Part shown: one piece after another, positions 22,449 to 36,233 of the stretch
How positions within the stretch are numbered: the first letter of the stretch is position 1
Layout of the letters: every line of letters begins with the position of its first letter
Program-made: the position numbers and the translations under genes
Notes under the pieces: model-generated
Told to the model about the DNA's origin: nothing
Database searches by the model: none
The model's input: only the letters and a program-made list of their open reading frames with translations
From: Caprimulgus europaeus
Lineage: Eukaryota; Chordata; Aves; Caprimulgiformes; Caprimulgidae
Reading direction: 5' to 3'
Assembly: GCA_907165065.1 (NCBI GenBank)
Contig: OU015524.1
Span: forward strand, 36,709,295 to 36,773,294
DNA: 64,000 bases

Positions 22449-25400
22449 AGTTGAAACATCTACACCACTACAAAGTGCTGGTTATACAGAAGGCAGCTGA
22501 AGAGTGCTGCTCCTCATTCAAGCTCTGAAGACCACTTTCCTTTAGGGGTATGAACACTGAGGGACAGGGTTTTTCCAAAGAGGAGATCAGCACATCGACT
22601 TACTCTGTTCTTTATAGTACTTCTGAGGGTCTGAAATTTAAAGATAATCTTCACATCTCTAACATGGTAATATACTGAAGGCAGACCACAAAAGGAATCT
22701 TTGCTTTACTGAAATACTTTCTCTTCTGTTTTTGTAATGTTGCATTTAAGACTTCAAAACATAGACTTAATCAGATATGGTGAAGCCAAGTGTTTCCTTA
22801 CCTATTCTGCCAGTTAATGTTCATTTGGTGTGTTTCTTAGTACCTCAGAGTGAGACTGAAGCCTCAGAGAAAACTGGCAAATTCACTGTCCACTTCTGCA
22901 GTGGAATTTGAGAATAGAAGTACAATGAAACAGAAGAGCCTTATTATCCCAAACAACAGTTGTCAGTTTAAGTGGAATGAAAATCATCAGGTTCACGGCT
23001 CCCACCTCTCTACTTTTATGCAAATTTTCTGTCTGAAGCAAAAAGGGTCCAAGTTTTTTTGTAATTCGGAATACAGAAAAAGAAATGCCAGATCCTTTCA
23101 CAACCTCTACAGGTTGTCTTTGTCAGCAGAGTATCCAATGAACAGATTTAAGCATTTACTCTCAGCCAGATCTAACCTTTATACAGCAAACGGTTACCTT
23201 TATCTCAGGTTCTTGCTTTACTCAGAAACACATACACAAAGATCTTCATGAAGACTTACAAGTTTTTGAAGGATAGAGTTCAGGTTGATTTATCAAGAAT
23301 ACTAGATTTTTAAAAATACATAGACACTAATGCTGATTTTAAAATATTGTAATGCAGAGAAAACTGATACTCTTCTCTGGTAAAGAGTGATGTAAAGATG
23401 ACAACTTTCCTTGAAGCAAGTTAAAATAAAGAGAATGTGTCTTTAATTCATATGCTTTTACACTAGGATGTTTGCACACAATTATTCCCTGACAGCATAC
23501 AGCGATAATAAAATTAACTACACTTTTCATTATGCATGACTTTATAAGATAGCCATAAATTCTAAAGTTAGACTTGAACTTTTTAAAGAATGTACAGAAA
23601 AGTACATCTACACTGGAATATCTCCAAAAAGAATTAAGTTCAGTTATGACCTTTGATATGATGTAAGTTATGGTATTTCCTGCAGATGCTCAGAACTGAT
23701 CAGTGAATAGTCCTGGAATTGCACAGGTTGGATTGATCAGAACCGTTCATGTGCTGAAGCATACTTTGTCATGGAGATTAAGTGTTTAGGTGGATGTCCA
23801 TAAACGCCAGGCTCACACAAGACATGTCAAGGAACAAGAAGGTGCAAATGCAAAGGCATCAGGGAAATGAAGAGGCAGCTTAAAAAAATGAAAGGAAAAG
23901 CTGTAAATAAATGTAAAAAATTCTAAAAAAATAGAACCAAGAACTTTTTTTTTTAGTTGGCATACTTCTTTATCTTATCTTCAGATTACATGTTAAGGAG
24001 AGCTACCAAAGCGCAACATCTACGTTTGAGTATGAAGTTACAGAAGATGGCAAAATGATGATTCCTCAGAATGCCACAGCCAAACATGCTTTTGTTTTCA
24101 GTCTTCTGGTTTGATTTGGTTAGTGAAACTGCTTTTTGGAGATGCAAAACAAGTTTGCTATGCATAAAGTTAATATACTTTATTAAAAGGGTCAAGGTCT
24201 CTCAGTGCTATAAAAGCAGGAAGACAGTGTGCCATCCCAATTAGTTTATGATGGTAAATATACTTAAAACTCAAATATTCAGCTAACATACTAACTTGAA
24301 GTACCAGTTTCAAGGCAGTATCTTCCTTGTGTAATCCTTTACATAGTGCTTTATCCTCAAAAGATTTTTCATTTTGTAAGTGGCAAAGGAAAAAAAGCTC
24401 TTCAGAGCCTTGGGATGGATGACTGACTAACCATCACTACCTCTCAGGAACAGACTCTGAGGAGTCTACAAAATATCATCAAAATTCTGGTTATGTCAAA
24501 CATAGAGGGAATGCTTGCTGAAGGCAGTACAAACCACCATTCACATCTGAACTTACTAGTATTCTGTCAATCTATACAAGGAAATCAGAATAATCTCCAC
24601 AGACCTCTGCTGAGAGTCTCTCTAACAAGATGCTAAAAATGATGCCTTCTGAAAGACAGTTGTTACTAAAATTAACATGTTATCCTACTTAAACTTCTAA
24701 CCTGTAGAAATAGATATTAAAAAAATTCTCTATGAAGAAATTTTATGTAATGAAATTCAGAAAGTGAATTCTGGTCCTCTTTCTGACTTCACATCTAACC
24801 TTCTAAACTTCTCCTACTGAAACATTATTAAAAACATGACAGTTTCAAGCAGCCTCAAACTGAAGTACAACTGTTGAAACCTTAGTCCAGCGTTTCCAAC
24901 TGGGTATTTTTTTCAGAAAAGGGAGTAAACCTTTCTACAAAGCAGAGTGTCGCTCCCAAAGAAAGAAAGAAAAAAAAAAGATTGCAAGCCTAAGGACTAA
25001 AATGTGCATAAAATTCAGTGTATGCAACTGTCATCCTGAAAATATTTCTATAGCCTTAGCTATAGCTTTAAAATAATAATTAATAAAATAATCACAGGTT
25101 CATTATGAAAGGATAAGTAAAAACAGATTTTCTGATAAGGTTTTGCATTTCAAGTGGCAAATACTAAAGAATAAAGAGAACTGGTTCATGAAAGTCAATG
25201 GCAATGAACTGAGAAAATTTATTATGGCAAAATGTTAGGGGGGCTTTTTCCACCTCTGCTTAGATAAATTTCATCCGGAAACTGAATACAAAATCATGGA
25301 ATGTATTTGCAGAGAAGATATCCACTCCTAACGGCTAAAAACAGCTTCAAAATTGTATCCGGGTAATCAGACAGTCTGAAAGGAGAGGATACGAAACATT

Positions 25401-27942
25401 TTAAGAGCTAATGCAGAAGGAAAAGTACCTTTCAGAGCTTGAGAGAACTGCATTACACATCACTGCAACTCCAACAGAATGGGAACAACCTTCTGATCGC
25501 ATAGTATAAGTCAACTTTATTTCTCTGACTGATTAGTTATAATGACACCATCTATGGAACTAAACTGATAATTAGATAGGAAGTAGAAGACTAAACCAGA
25601 AACAAAATGATGAATAGGAAAACAATTAAAGGGAAGGTATCTCTCATTGTGCTGCTTAGGGAAATATCTGGCTGGAGAGTACAGTTCTTTTATGTGAGTA
25701 GTAGAAATATGGTCACTATTTTTTCTTATGAAACATGATATGTCAATGAGGTAATGTCAACATAGAAAACAATCCTTCTACACAAGGTAACAGGAGGGCT
25801 GAGGGGGATAAAATAATAATAGTGGGGTAAAATGTAATACTGAAAATGTGTAAGGTTGTGCAATCCATAGGAAATAAGTAAGAATTTGCACTACAAGCCA
25901 GAGTCCCTGCTCAGGATATTGGTTGATCTCAGAGTGATACTGACATAGCATGACTTTAGAAAAAATATGAACGTGTTCCTGAATATCTCAGGCTAACGTA
26001 ACTGTATCTTTTACCACAAATACTTAGCTTTTTTAATGTGAGAAAAGACATTAGCTGAAATACCACATAAAATTCTGGAAGAATTTCAACTGAATTAAGT
26101 ACAGCAGAAGGCTAGGGCAATAATCATGGCAAGGTTGTTTGCTCTCAGCCAATGACATTATTAAAATAGCCTCCTGCTAGGAATTAGTACTCACTTGAGG
26201 ACAAATATGCACTGAATACTTATAGCAGTGAATCTAGCCCTCACAACAAGACCATGCAGTTTTCCATGTGCTACCATGACTGCAAAAGCAGCAGCAAAGT
26301 CAGTAACCAGCAGGTCCAAGTTTCTAGTCATAGTCTTCACTAGACCTCACTACACTGACAAAGGCTGCTGCTTATAGACTGATCTCTCTAAACACTGTAA
26401 TTGAAGCAAATACTTTGTTCTGTAGTTTTCAACAATTTAACACATCAAAACTGTCTTGGATATGGGAATTTCAAATTCTTGGATTCATTTGGATCAATTT
26501 GGTAAGATGCTACTGGAAAAAAAAAACAAAACAAAAAAACAAGTAGAAAGGGAAAAAGCTGAAAACTAATTAGTCTTTGAAAAAAACATTTGTGAAACAT
26601 TTGTGAAACAAATATTAGCACCAAGGGTTTTAAGCCTGGTCACCGTTGCCCATAAACTCCTTTGAAATATAGAGGTTTATTTCTCCCCCTTTCTCCACCC
26701 ACTCACAGTTTCATACACATAGACTATAATAAAACAAATATTACAGTTTCAGAAGAGCATGAAACTGTTTAAGGGGAATCTGTTTGGGATATAGGGGACA
26801 GGACAATACTCTCTGAAGAAGAAAGTCTTGTCTTAAAGAACAGATGATTACAAAGACACGATGAGGCTCTACACAGCATACTGCACACAAACTATATGGT
26901 GTTTTAAAACTCTCTTCCACAAAGTATCTCAACAACTTGCTTTAAAAGGTTGTCAGAACACTGTAAGATTGAGTCACTGGCTGCTAAAGGAAAGAAAGGT
27001 ACATACAACAGTCAGCATGTAAGAGCAGTTGACATGACATGACCTATGTCCAGGGCCCATCCTGCAAATAAGACAACAACAAAATTCTGTCCCAGGATAT
27101 GTAAAGTCAGTGATCTGCCTTTGTGAGGATTCACTCAGCAGATATTCCAGATATACTGCATTTTCTCCTTCTCAGATATGGTATCTCAGAGGCAATGTAT
27201 GTCAAAGAATCACAATTCTTTGGCCTAAATTCAAGCTATCAGGTGCATGAGTTATTCCTGATTTCAGAGTGCTCACATCCCCACCTTGCATGAACCTATG
27301 AATATTTGGAGTGTTATAAAATATTGCTCAAAAATCAAACTGAAAACTAAACAAAATTCAATTCCATTAATTTCCTGTTCAAGTTTAAAGAAGGGCTTCT
27401 GTTTGAACTCCGAACAGCTTGATTGTAATTCCAGCTAACTCTTATTTAAAAAAGACTTCTCAATTTCTGTCTTCTAGCATATATATGGCATACAAAAAAA
27501 CCCTCTTAAGCTCTTACACTGGGATTTTTTTTTTTCTCCAATTTATCATTTTACACATGGACACATTGATAGTTGTACTGTAAACACCAAAAGTCATCTT
27601 AGTCTAAAAACTTTTGAAAACGCATTCTAGAGATGCATAGCCTGTTGAAATACTTTTAGTTTTCAATCCTCTAATTTACAGATTAAAAAAATAACTGCCA
27701 GAGAATATTAATAGATACTTGACAAGAATTGTGTCAGTATTTCAACTTGGCTTAGGCTGGTGTCCATCTTTTAAAATCTGTAGCGTGGCTATGCAAAGCT
27801 AGCTACATACCTTTACCATCATTATTTTCTTGACGCTGAGGCTAGATCATATCAGGAGAACTGTTTCACAGTACCTTTATAATTAAGCACTCCTCAGCCG
27901 TCCTCTTGGTGTGGATTGCTACTGCTGGTTAATCTTCAGGGG

Positions 27943-28035
27943 TGGGGATCTGGGGAGGCAAATTTATGAAGGAGAAAACTAGGTTACTTATTAGTAACTG
28001 GAATTCTCTGAATATATTGCCTCCACAGATCCACA
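27943..28035. repeat. 93-nt inverted repeat (hairpin)
   Basis: Left arm TGGGGATCTGGGGAGGCAAA... to GTTACT (27943-27988) is the imperfect reverse complement of the right arm AGTAAC... to TTGCCTCCACAGATCCACA (27993-28035), with the 4-nt loop TATT. The strongest pairing is at the tip (six bases) and at the base (about 18 of 20). It resembles old palindromic repeats of amniote genomes, but I cannot name a family. Confidence 0.75.
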
Positions 28036-31000
28036 CTAACCCTCCCTCCTTTTATTAGAATTAACTCACAATTCACAATAGCTGGATAAAAATGAAGGGA
28101 CTGGGCACTGTGATGTTAAAAAACCCTGTTTAAAAAAATAATCTCATGAGTCCATTGAGGCAAATTACCTGCTCGGATACTTGCTCTAAACAACTCTAGG
28201 ATTAACATACAACACATGACTTCATGAAAATGGATTTGCAGCAGTGATATCTCAAAGGTGGAATTACTGGAAAATGATCAAGCTTCCACAAACTTGCAAG
28301 CTGTACATTACTTTGTCTTTTCTTTTTTTTTTTTCTTCCACAAGCCAAGTGAAGTTCTTATCTGTTTCTATTGCATCAGACATAGTGAAAGCATTACTAA
28401 AACAAATATATTGTTGTAATCTTCAGAGATCCCTGATAAAGACCTTTATTTCAGTGAGAAGACATAATTTTTATTTGGGATGAGTAGTTAACAATTCCAT
28501 TCTCTTCAGGGAGCACTTCCATTATCTTCCACATGTGTACTTAGAGTTAATATTTTTATTCTACTTAGAATCTGTACTTTTTTCTGATCTAAGCCTTAAA
28601 TTTTTAAGAAACATGTTTCATCCTCAATTTTTGATGGCTCTATTTCACTAACTAGGGTCTAATATATAACAGCTATTCCTTTTCACATCACTGCAAAAGG
28701 ATAATAAAACATATTTTTTCTGCCAGGTCTACGAAATATTAAAAAATCCAAGACACAGTCTCCTTGTACAAAGACTACCCAGACTATCTTTGTTGTTAGA
28801 ATTCTCTTTCCATGGAATTTGTTGCTAAATTCGGATAATAATGAGAAATAATTGTTACTAAAATAGAAAATTGTTACCTAATTTATATTTTACTTTACTA
28901 TTTCCAGGAATTTTGCATTGTCTGAAGCGTACACTTTGTGTGATTAGTGCTTGTGATTTTTTGTCCCACTTTAATTTTATATCAAAATAAACGTAAATTA
29001 TGTCTAGTTAAACAGATAAAATTAAGTCTGAGGGAGTTTTGAAGTGTTCAGAACACATCCCCGAGTATGGATTATTTACAGAAATAAAGGAATGAAATAT
29101 TTCTAGGAAGAGTGAAAGGTTAGAAAACCAATCCCAAACTCTAACTACGCAATGATTAACACACAGAAAAGAGTTGAGATGTGTTCTCCCACTGGAGTCC
29201 CTGCAAAATTTTTCTTCAGCTTTTTCCCATCATGAATCTATATATTCTTTCAGAGCCTCAAGTGCTGCTATTTATAGACAGCCCATAGATGCCCCTACCT
29301 AACTTTTCTTAAACCTTCCGATCCTGCCTTTGAACATCTCCACAACTAAACAAGTTCCACGCTGCCAACCCCTAATTCCACATCAAAATTCCTCTCTGCT
29401 ATAAACGGAGATGGTGTGACTCACCAGAATATTGAAGTCCATGCTGCAGATGTCTGCTAGTAAAGAGTGAATTATAGTACCTCCTTTTTAACTCCATGGT
29501 AGGATACATTTTCTTCTCATTAAAGGAAAAGGTATCAACACTCTCCCCAAAATATTTCTGTATCTATATAAAATGTGTTTGGGGGAGAGGCGTGGTTTTA
29601 TATCTAGAGAACTGTGCAAACACATATAATATCAAGATTTCTAATTTTTAATAGTGATTTCATGATTTGCTTTGACAGAAAAAAGAGATCATGACACAAA
29701 GTGGATGATGATGCCCTATGATGTGCAGGGAAAACAACTCATCTCAGCCTTCTACAACTGTGTCTCTCCATAAGCAGTCAATTTGTAACTGCAAAGGTAA
29801 GCCTTCTAAATGAAGCAACTTACAAAATTGACAGAATGCTCTAATTTAATTAAATTTTAGTAAGATTTGAAAGGTTAAAAAATACTAAAGTCATACATGC
29901 CCACAGTTACACTCTGAACAGTTCTTCACGTTCAATCCATTTGGGGGAAAATGCTATAGTCTAAGTTGCAGGAGAGATTTTAAAGGCTTTTTCGTCTTCA
30001 TGACTATAACACAGAGAATAGACAAGGCCAGATAAAAATACTGGCCCTCACTGCAAACTCTCCCTGAAGAGTGATTTAGTGCTCAGCAGCAAGTATCAGA
30101 TTTAAATCCCATGTTACTGCAATCAGCAGGTATTATTCAATATGCCTGTGAGTTGTCTTTGGAGCAACAGGAGTCCTGCCTCACAAATAGCCAATCACTG
30201 GTCTTGTTTCCTTCCCTGAATTACTCCTCATCCTAAAGACTTTAATCCACTTCAGTTCTCTCTATGAAAGCAAAGGCCGAGACACTCCAAACAGAATACC
30301 AACTGCTGTACCCAAATTTTTGCTTATTTGCCTTTTTTTTTCTATTTGTTTTTTGTTCTTGTATCATCTTCTATCATCATACTTTTTTTTTGGTAATGCA
30401 TTTCATGTTTTTCCTACTGTTCTAGTTTCATTCTTGGTGTTTTGCAGTGGTTCTTCCTATATCATAGATTATACTTTTTTTCCTTTTATCCTCATGTAGT
30501 GCTGCTTTGGCTCTTATTTATTCCTGGTCAGTATGATCATCCTTTGTTCTCCCTCATCATTTGTGGTTCCATCTCTGCTTAATCACTATTTGCTCAGTGG
30601 TAGTGTTTTCCTCCCTTCTCTTACAACCATGGTCTGCCTCTGTTTTTGATTTGGTTTTGGGGTTTTTTTTTATTTTTTGTTTTGTTTTTTCCAATATATA
30701 CTGTGCATTGCTACGGCACTTTTTTGTGTTCGCTGCAAAAACAGGAAAAAGGAAAAAGGATAAAATAAACAACTACCAAAACACATCCTAGAAATGTTAT
30801 GATTTGCTTCTTTCTTCCTTCTCATTCTGTAGTTGGCTTGAGTCAAGCTGGATAAACTTGAAACTAAATTGCAATAAAGCACCAAACAAATTTCACTATA
30901 TCTTACTTAGGTAATTACTTGAAATAAACCTGTTGTACTGATTTCTGGCTACAGGAACGTAAATGAAGGTCATAATTAGGAACAATTTACGGCTTTACTC

Positions 31001-33309
31001 TATGTTCTTCCACTTCATCATTTTGCTTTTATTTAGTCTGAAATAGATTGAAGTATGACGAATCGTCAGCAGAGATATCTAAAGAGAAATTAGCAAAAAA
31101 GGAAAACTTTATTGGAAAGAGATTTGTAGAATTAGGATATGATGACTTCAAATAGTAATGGGGGGCACGTGGGCCTCCTTTACTCAGGCTCTTTAAATCT
31201 GACTCTGTCAAGCAGTTTACACCAACAAGAAACAAGTGGCTGCAGTATAAAGATAGTGATGTTCCCAAAAGTCCACACGACTCTACGTAAGACAAAGACA
31301 ATACACATCCTCATATTCTTTAGAGAGCCAAGATGCAACTAAACTGGTTTGAACGCGAAAATACATAGGATCTCAAAATGCAGAGAACTAGTGCAGTACA
31401 TTTTCAGCATATCTGACATAAAACTCTTTTCAGTAATCACACTCATTTGTCCAGAGTCTTGCAAGTTAGACACATTACTTGACAGAAAAATTCTATTTCT
31501 GTCATTTTGACTGATAAACACCAAGTGATGAAGACTTCCAAGTTGTTATTTTTATTAACTTCTTGAGAAAATAAAGGCTCACCGCTCTGAATGACTAAGG
31601 AGATTTTTAAGAAATTAAAAATTCAAGTTATTTAACTGAAAAAAAGATGATAGTGAAATGATACTATTAAGTTGGCTCCAGACAGTTTGCTGCTGCAAAA
31701 TGAAAATAATTTGAAGCAAATCTAGGAAGAGAGAAATTCCCTTGAATAGGTTCTTAAGCACTATTTAATCAGAAACACTCCAAGCAAGAACAAAGACTTC
31801 CTGGGATGTAGTATGTGTATGCGTGCAGTCTGTTAATCTAGGACAAAAGAAACCATCCTTTGGAGTGATGGCTCTCTTGTGCACCGAACTGGAGGGAAAG
31901 AACTGCATGCACAGGCAAAGATGAAGTTTGCTGAGTATGTCCATCTTCTTGTTTGTGTCAAGCTCTCCAACGAATTTAACAACAATAAAAAAGAAGGAAA
32001 ACCAAATTACAATGTTAAAAGCAGAACTTATCATTTCTAATTTTGTCGTTAAGAAGAACCAAGTAAGGTATTTATGTGATATCTTGGATACAGTCTATGG
32101 GAAGTCACCCTTGCCATGAATACTACTTATAATCAAAGGTATTATTTCTCTTACCATAATGACATTATTGTTTGCCATGTATTTACTTGTTATTAAGATG
32201 TCCTGTCCTTTATCTTATGGAAAGAAAAAATACACATTTTCCCAGGAAAAAAGTTTAAAAAGCCAGGACAAAACCTTTTCTTGCTCCTTAAGCAAACACC
32301 AATCCAATCCTAAAACTCTTTAGTTTGTAGCAATTAAGAGTTTTATTTCGACCATTTCTACTGGTGACCCCTAAAGTAGACATATTGGTTTAGAAAGTGG
32401 CTGAGAACAGGTAGACTGAAATCAAAAGAGGAATGGAGTAATACTTTAGTTGTGAAAGACACAGAGGCTACAAGGAAGCTGCAGAACTGCAATAAAATTA
32501 CAGTTTAAACCCACTCTTAGGCTAGGTTGGCAGTCAGAGTGATCCATCCTGCAGCTGAGACTAATACTCCACAGCTGTCATTTGTTGGATAACCCCAGCA
32601 ACCAACCTGACCTTGCTTTGTATTTCATCTGTGAAATTAGCATTTGTAAGGAAATATGTACAGAAAATACATTTTTCCTGCTTTAGTGATACACACAAAG
32701 TTCTCACAAGGCACAATGATTTTCCTTGGGGAAGAAATGGATGTTAAAGCCTGCATAAATCCTAACTATAGTATTATATATTTTTTAAAAAAATATAAGA
32801 ATGCATTATAGAAATAAAATTATATGTGGATATGTTTGTACATATACAAACACCCTCCAGGCATATAAATTTCAAGCATTTATCCTCAAATTCTAAGTTT
32901 TAAGGAAAAAAAGCTAAGTGGAAAATAGGCTGTTTGGCAACAGGAATTTTTGCAGTTCACAAACCCAAATGTTCTTACACTCTTTACATACACAGAGGAA
33001 AATGAAATGTGGAAGTCTTACCAGACTTCTCAAAGTCTGAATGAATATTAAGTCTCAAATTATTACCTTTTCTACCTAGCTGTTAATTTTTGCCTAAAGT
33101 CAGACAGTACATGTTTTACTCCAAACACATTTTAAGCAAGCAAAGAAGCGATGTCAGAAATCAGGAACCTATTGTTTAAACAACTATAAAGCGCATGCAT
33201 CCTAACACAACATATAATCAACAATATGAATGCAAAACACAAGCATACTAGCATTTTCACATACAGCTTGATATAAAAGGTAGAAGCCACTGTATTTTTG
33301 CATACTCAC

Positions 33310-33438
33310 TAGTTTTGCACTGACAAGTACGGCAACCATTTTGGTCCAGTTTGAAGCTATAGATACAGTCTTTTTCAGTCAAAGTGCAGTTCACCAAAAC
33401 CTCACAGGTGGGTGGTCCTATTGTGATGTAGGTTGGTT
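33310..33438 (-). CDS. CRIM1: CRIM1 exon: antistasin-like repeat 1
   Basis: This 129-nt exon (43 codons, phase 1-1) holds the first antistasin-like domain. A short linker, EPTYITIGPP, precedes six cysteines at residues 12, 18, 25, 36, 39 and 41, ending with the typical NGCRTCQC motif. An N-glycosylation sequon (Asn-Cys-Thr) sits at residues 17-19. Antistasin domains were first described in a leech protease inhibitor. In CRIM1 they are extracellular spacer or binding modules, and protease inhibition has not been established for them, to my knowledge. The acceptor is AATACCTTCAG|AACC and the donor CTA|GTGAGT. The exon stands alone between introns of 16.1 kb and 11.9 kb, the two longest complete introns in the window. 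Confidence 0.95.
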
Positions 33439-33536
33439 CTGAAGGTATTAAAAAATGAAACATAAATTTGAGATTACTTGAGTATTTTAATTAAGTTCAC
33501 AAAAAGGCTTGTACAATGCAACAGTGAAAAGAATGA

Positions 33537-33559
33537 TTTTTTTTTTTTTTTTTTTTTTT
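33537..33559. repeat. T23 homopolymer
   Basis: Run of about 23 T, read as A in the CRIM1 transcript, about 100 nt upstream of the antistasin 1 acceptor. Confidence 0.97.
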
Positions 33560-36215
33560 CTTGTGATTAATGAACATTCTTGGTACTTCCGGAACAATTA
33601 AAGAAACAGACTTTGTTTTGAAATGACGTACACTCATCACAAACAGTACAAAGCTGCATAAAATTTTTTAAATACTGAAACAGGAATAAAATAGTACTTT
33701 TTTTTGTTCACTATGAAATCAGCTTTTCTGCACATACAGTTTAAAACTGAATGTAAAATATTTATTTTGCCCACTTTTCTCCATAAGTATTTAATAAAAA
33801 TTTCATGCAGATTATTTACTGTAGAAACTGTACAGAGCTTTCTATAAAGCTCAGTTAATTGATACTACCAAGCTGCAAATCAAAGCATGTGAATTCAGCA
33901 GATTGAATCTTTCTCTGTGTGAATAAGATCACTTCTACTTAAATTTAAAGCAGAAGATACTCTGAACACCAAAAGGGAATGCAAGATACACTGCATACAA
34001 AAGATCACTGGAAACGATTTAAAACATCTGCTAATTGAAAATGTAACTTCTTACAGTATACTCTTTGCAATACCAGATTATACTTTTAAAAAAATAAATT
34101 GATACATGTATTGATAAATTGTGAAAATATGGAGAAATTGTATACTAGTCATCAGGGCAATAAGCCATATATGTTTCATACAGTATGCACATTTTCATGG
34201 ACTGGAGACAGCCACATCTTGCCATCTCTCATCCTCAAAACAAATATACTAAAAAGCAGATTTTGCCATCCTTACTTAAAGGCAGCTAGTCTTCACTCTC
34301 AGTCTAGGGGTAAAGTACTACTCAACATTGATTAAATTGTTTGAAGTATACACTATTAACCAAAATACAAATTTCAATGCCTATTAGATCCATATCAAGC
34401 AGGCAGCTTTTGCAGCCATGCCTTCCAGCCAAGTGAAAATTATTCTATTACAAGAATCAGCTCTTCTGTTTTCATTGTTTTTTACAATTTTCATCTTTCA
34501 TAGCTTCTCCCCAGCCCTACTCTTCCCTTCATAACAGTTTATACAGCAGATGAATATTTTTAATCCCTTTTAAATTAGATCAGCTAAGTACAGACTTTGG
34601 AATGACTAACTGCATGAAAGACACTACAGTGAAGTTAAATGATTTCTAAACTTATCTCAGAGGTCATGGTTCAGATTCTTCAGTTTGTTGTTAAGTTTTA
34701 AAGTAGCATTCAAATTCTGTTGGTTATGTAATTTTTTGTATGAAAAGTAGCTAGACATTTTATATGCATATAAAACACCACCAACAGCTTTGTTCAAATA
34801 AAAGTTGGAAATTTGTAAAATGGCACTTGTGTCTCTGTAGACCCTTCAAATATCTTCTAATTTAAATTAAAACTTTTCCAGATTTTTTTCTGAGTTTAAT
34901 ACAGATTAATAAGTTAGAGGTCAAAGGAAAGATTTTATAAATTTCTGTGAATTCTTCATTTCACATATCTGAGTTTGCACGTGTAGTATGGAAGAATAAC
35001 CATAATGAGCAACATATTTTGGAATCCATGGATTTCCAAACTAGACTCTGTTTAATTTCTGTGAACTCTTTGTATTTGTTTTCAAGTTCATTCAGTAAAT
35101 GATCTAAATTATATTCACATCTGATATTTAACATTTCCAACTTCAAGAAACCATTAGTTTAGGAATCAAGAACATATTGATATATACCCATAATACAGTA
35201 TATCGCAGAAATTCCATTAATCCCATCTGTTTAAGACTCAGTATATAAACGAGTTTTGCAAACAAATTGATTTTCAGCATCTGGTACCTATTCTGAAAAC
35301 CTCCTTTCATACCTCACTCCATTCTCTAACCAAAATACGCTACACATGTAAAAGACCAGAACTCATGAGTCACCCTGAAGCTACATTCAGGTTATGGGGT
35401 CAGCCAGCCCAAACCCTACACTTCAAGTGACAAAAAAGCCACAGTAATGCTTATATTCCCTGGCAGTTAAAACCACTGCAAATCATATGAATCGTTAATG
35501 TTACCCAAAGCAAAGTTCACAGACAGTACCATGAGCTGAAGAACTGAAGAAGACTGTAGCTTTACTATCTTCAGAACAGTTAGGTAAAATACATAGTACA
35601 AAAACTCATTGAAAGCCAAGATGCAGGTTAGTATTCATTGATGCACTTGGGTGTAAACTAAGCCTAACAAGAAACAGGATTGTGTTTCACCCTCCATCAC
35701 TGAAGTTCACTCCTCAAGATATCTTCTCTTTAATTCCAGGTATAATTTAATGTCTAGAGGGGGGCAAAGGAGGGAACCCAAACAAAACCCAATGGATATG
35801 TTATGTATTTTTCATGGTGACTTTTCAAACCTACTCTTCTGTGTTTTGATGCTCTTGTGTCTGGGACACACCAACACAACAGTTTTTTGCCTCCTTGATA
35901 CATCCAGTATGAGGTATTTCTTACAAGGCACAAAATTAAACTGTCATTATATTAATTGGAAAGGTTTTTGTTGGTCCTCTATTCAATGTGTTTTATTATT
36001 CTATTACCTCCTACTTTTGTGACTGCTGCCAGCATCCTCAGTGTTTCCAGACAAGCTTACAAGTCTGCTTTTTCTCCTCCTGTCCCTAAAGGTAAGCCCT
36101 GAAATAGAGTAATTTTATATGCATGCCTGCTTCTCAATGAGCTGCAAGTAAAGGACAAAAGAAATAATTTCATTCCCTACCCCTATATGTGCAAAAATGC
36201 GTCCAGGAAAAGAGA

Positions 36216-36233
36216 AATAATAATAATAATAAT
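36216..36233. repeat. (AAT)n microsatellite
   Basis: Six AAT/TAA units in a row. Confidence 0.95.

Larger units (their letters stand above)
21449..33309 (-). other. CRIM1: CRIM1 intron between antistasin 1 and antistasin 2 exons
   Basis: An 11.9 kb phase-1 intron. It contains the hairpin element at 27943-28035, a pyrimidine-skewed stretch at about 30300-30720, and an imperfect 27-nt tandem duplication at 22395-22448. No CR1 copy or extra exon was recognised in it, which is notable for its length. Confidence 0.9.

Noticed and set aside
22850-23251. 133-codon plus-strand open frame
   Set aside because: No recognisable domain and mixed low-information sequence within an intron; no support as a gene.
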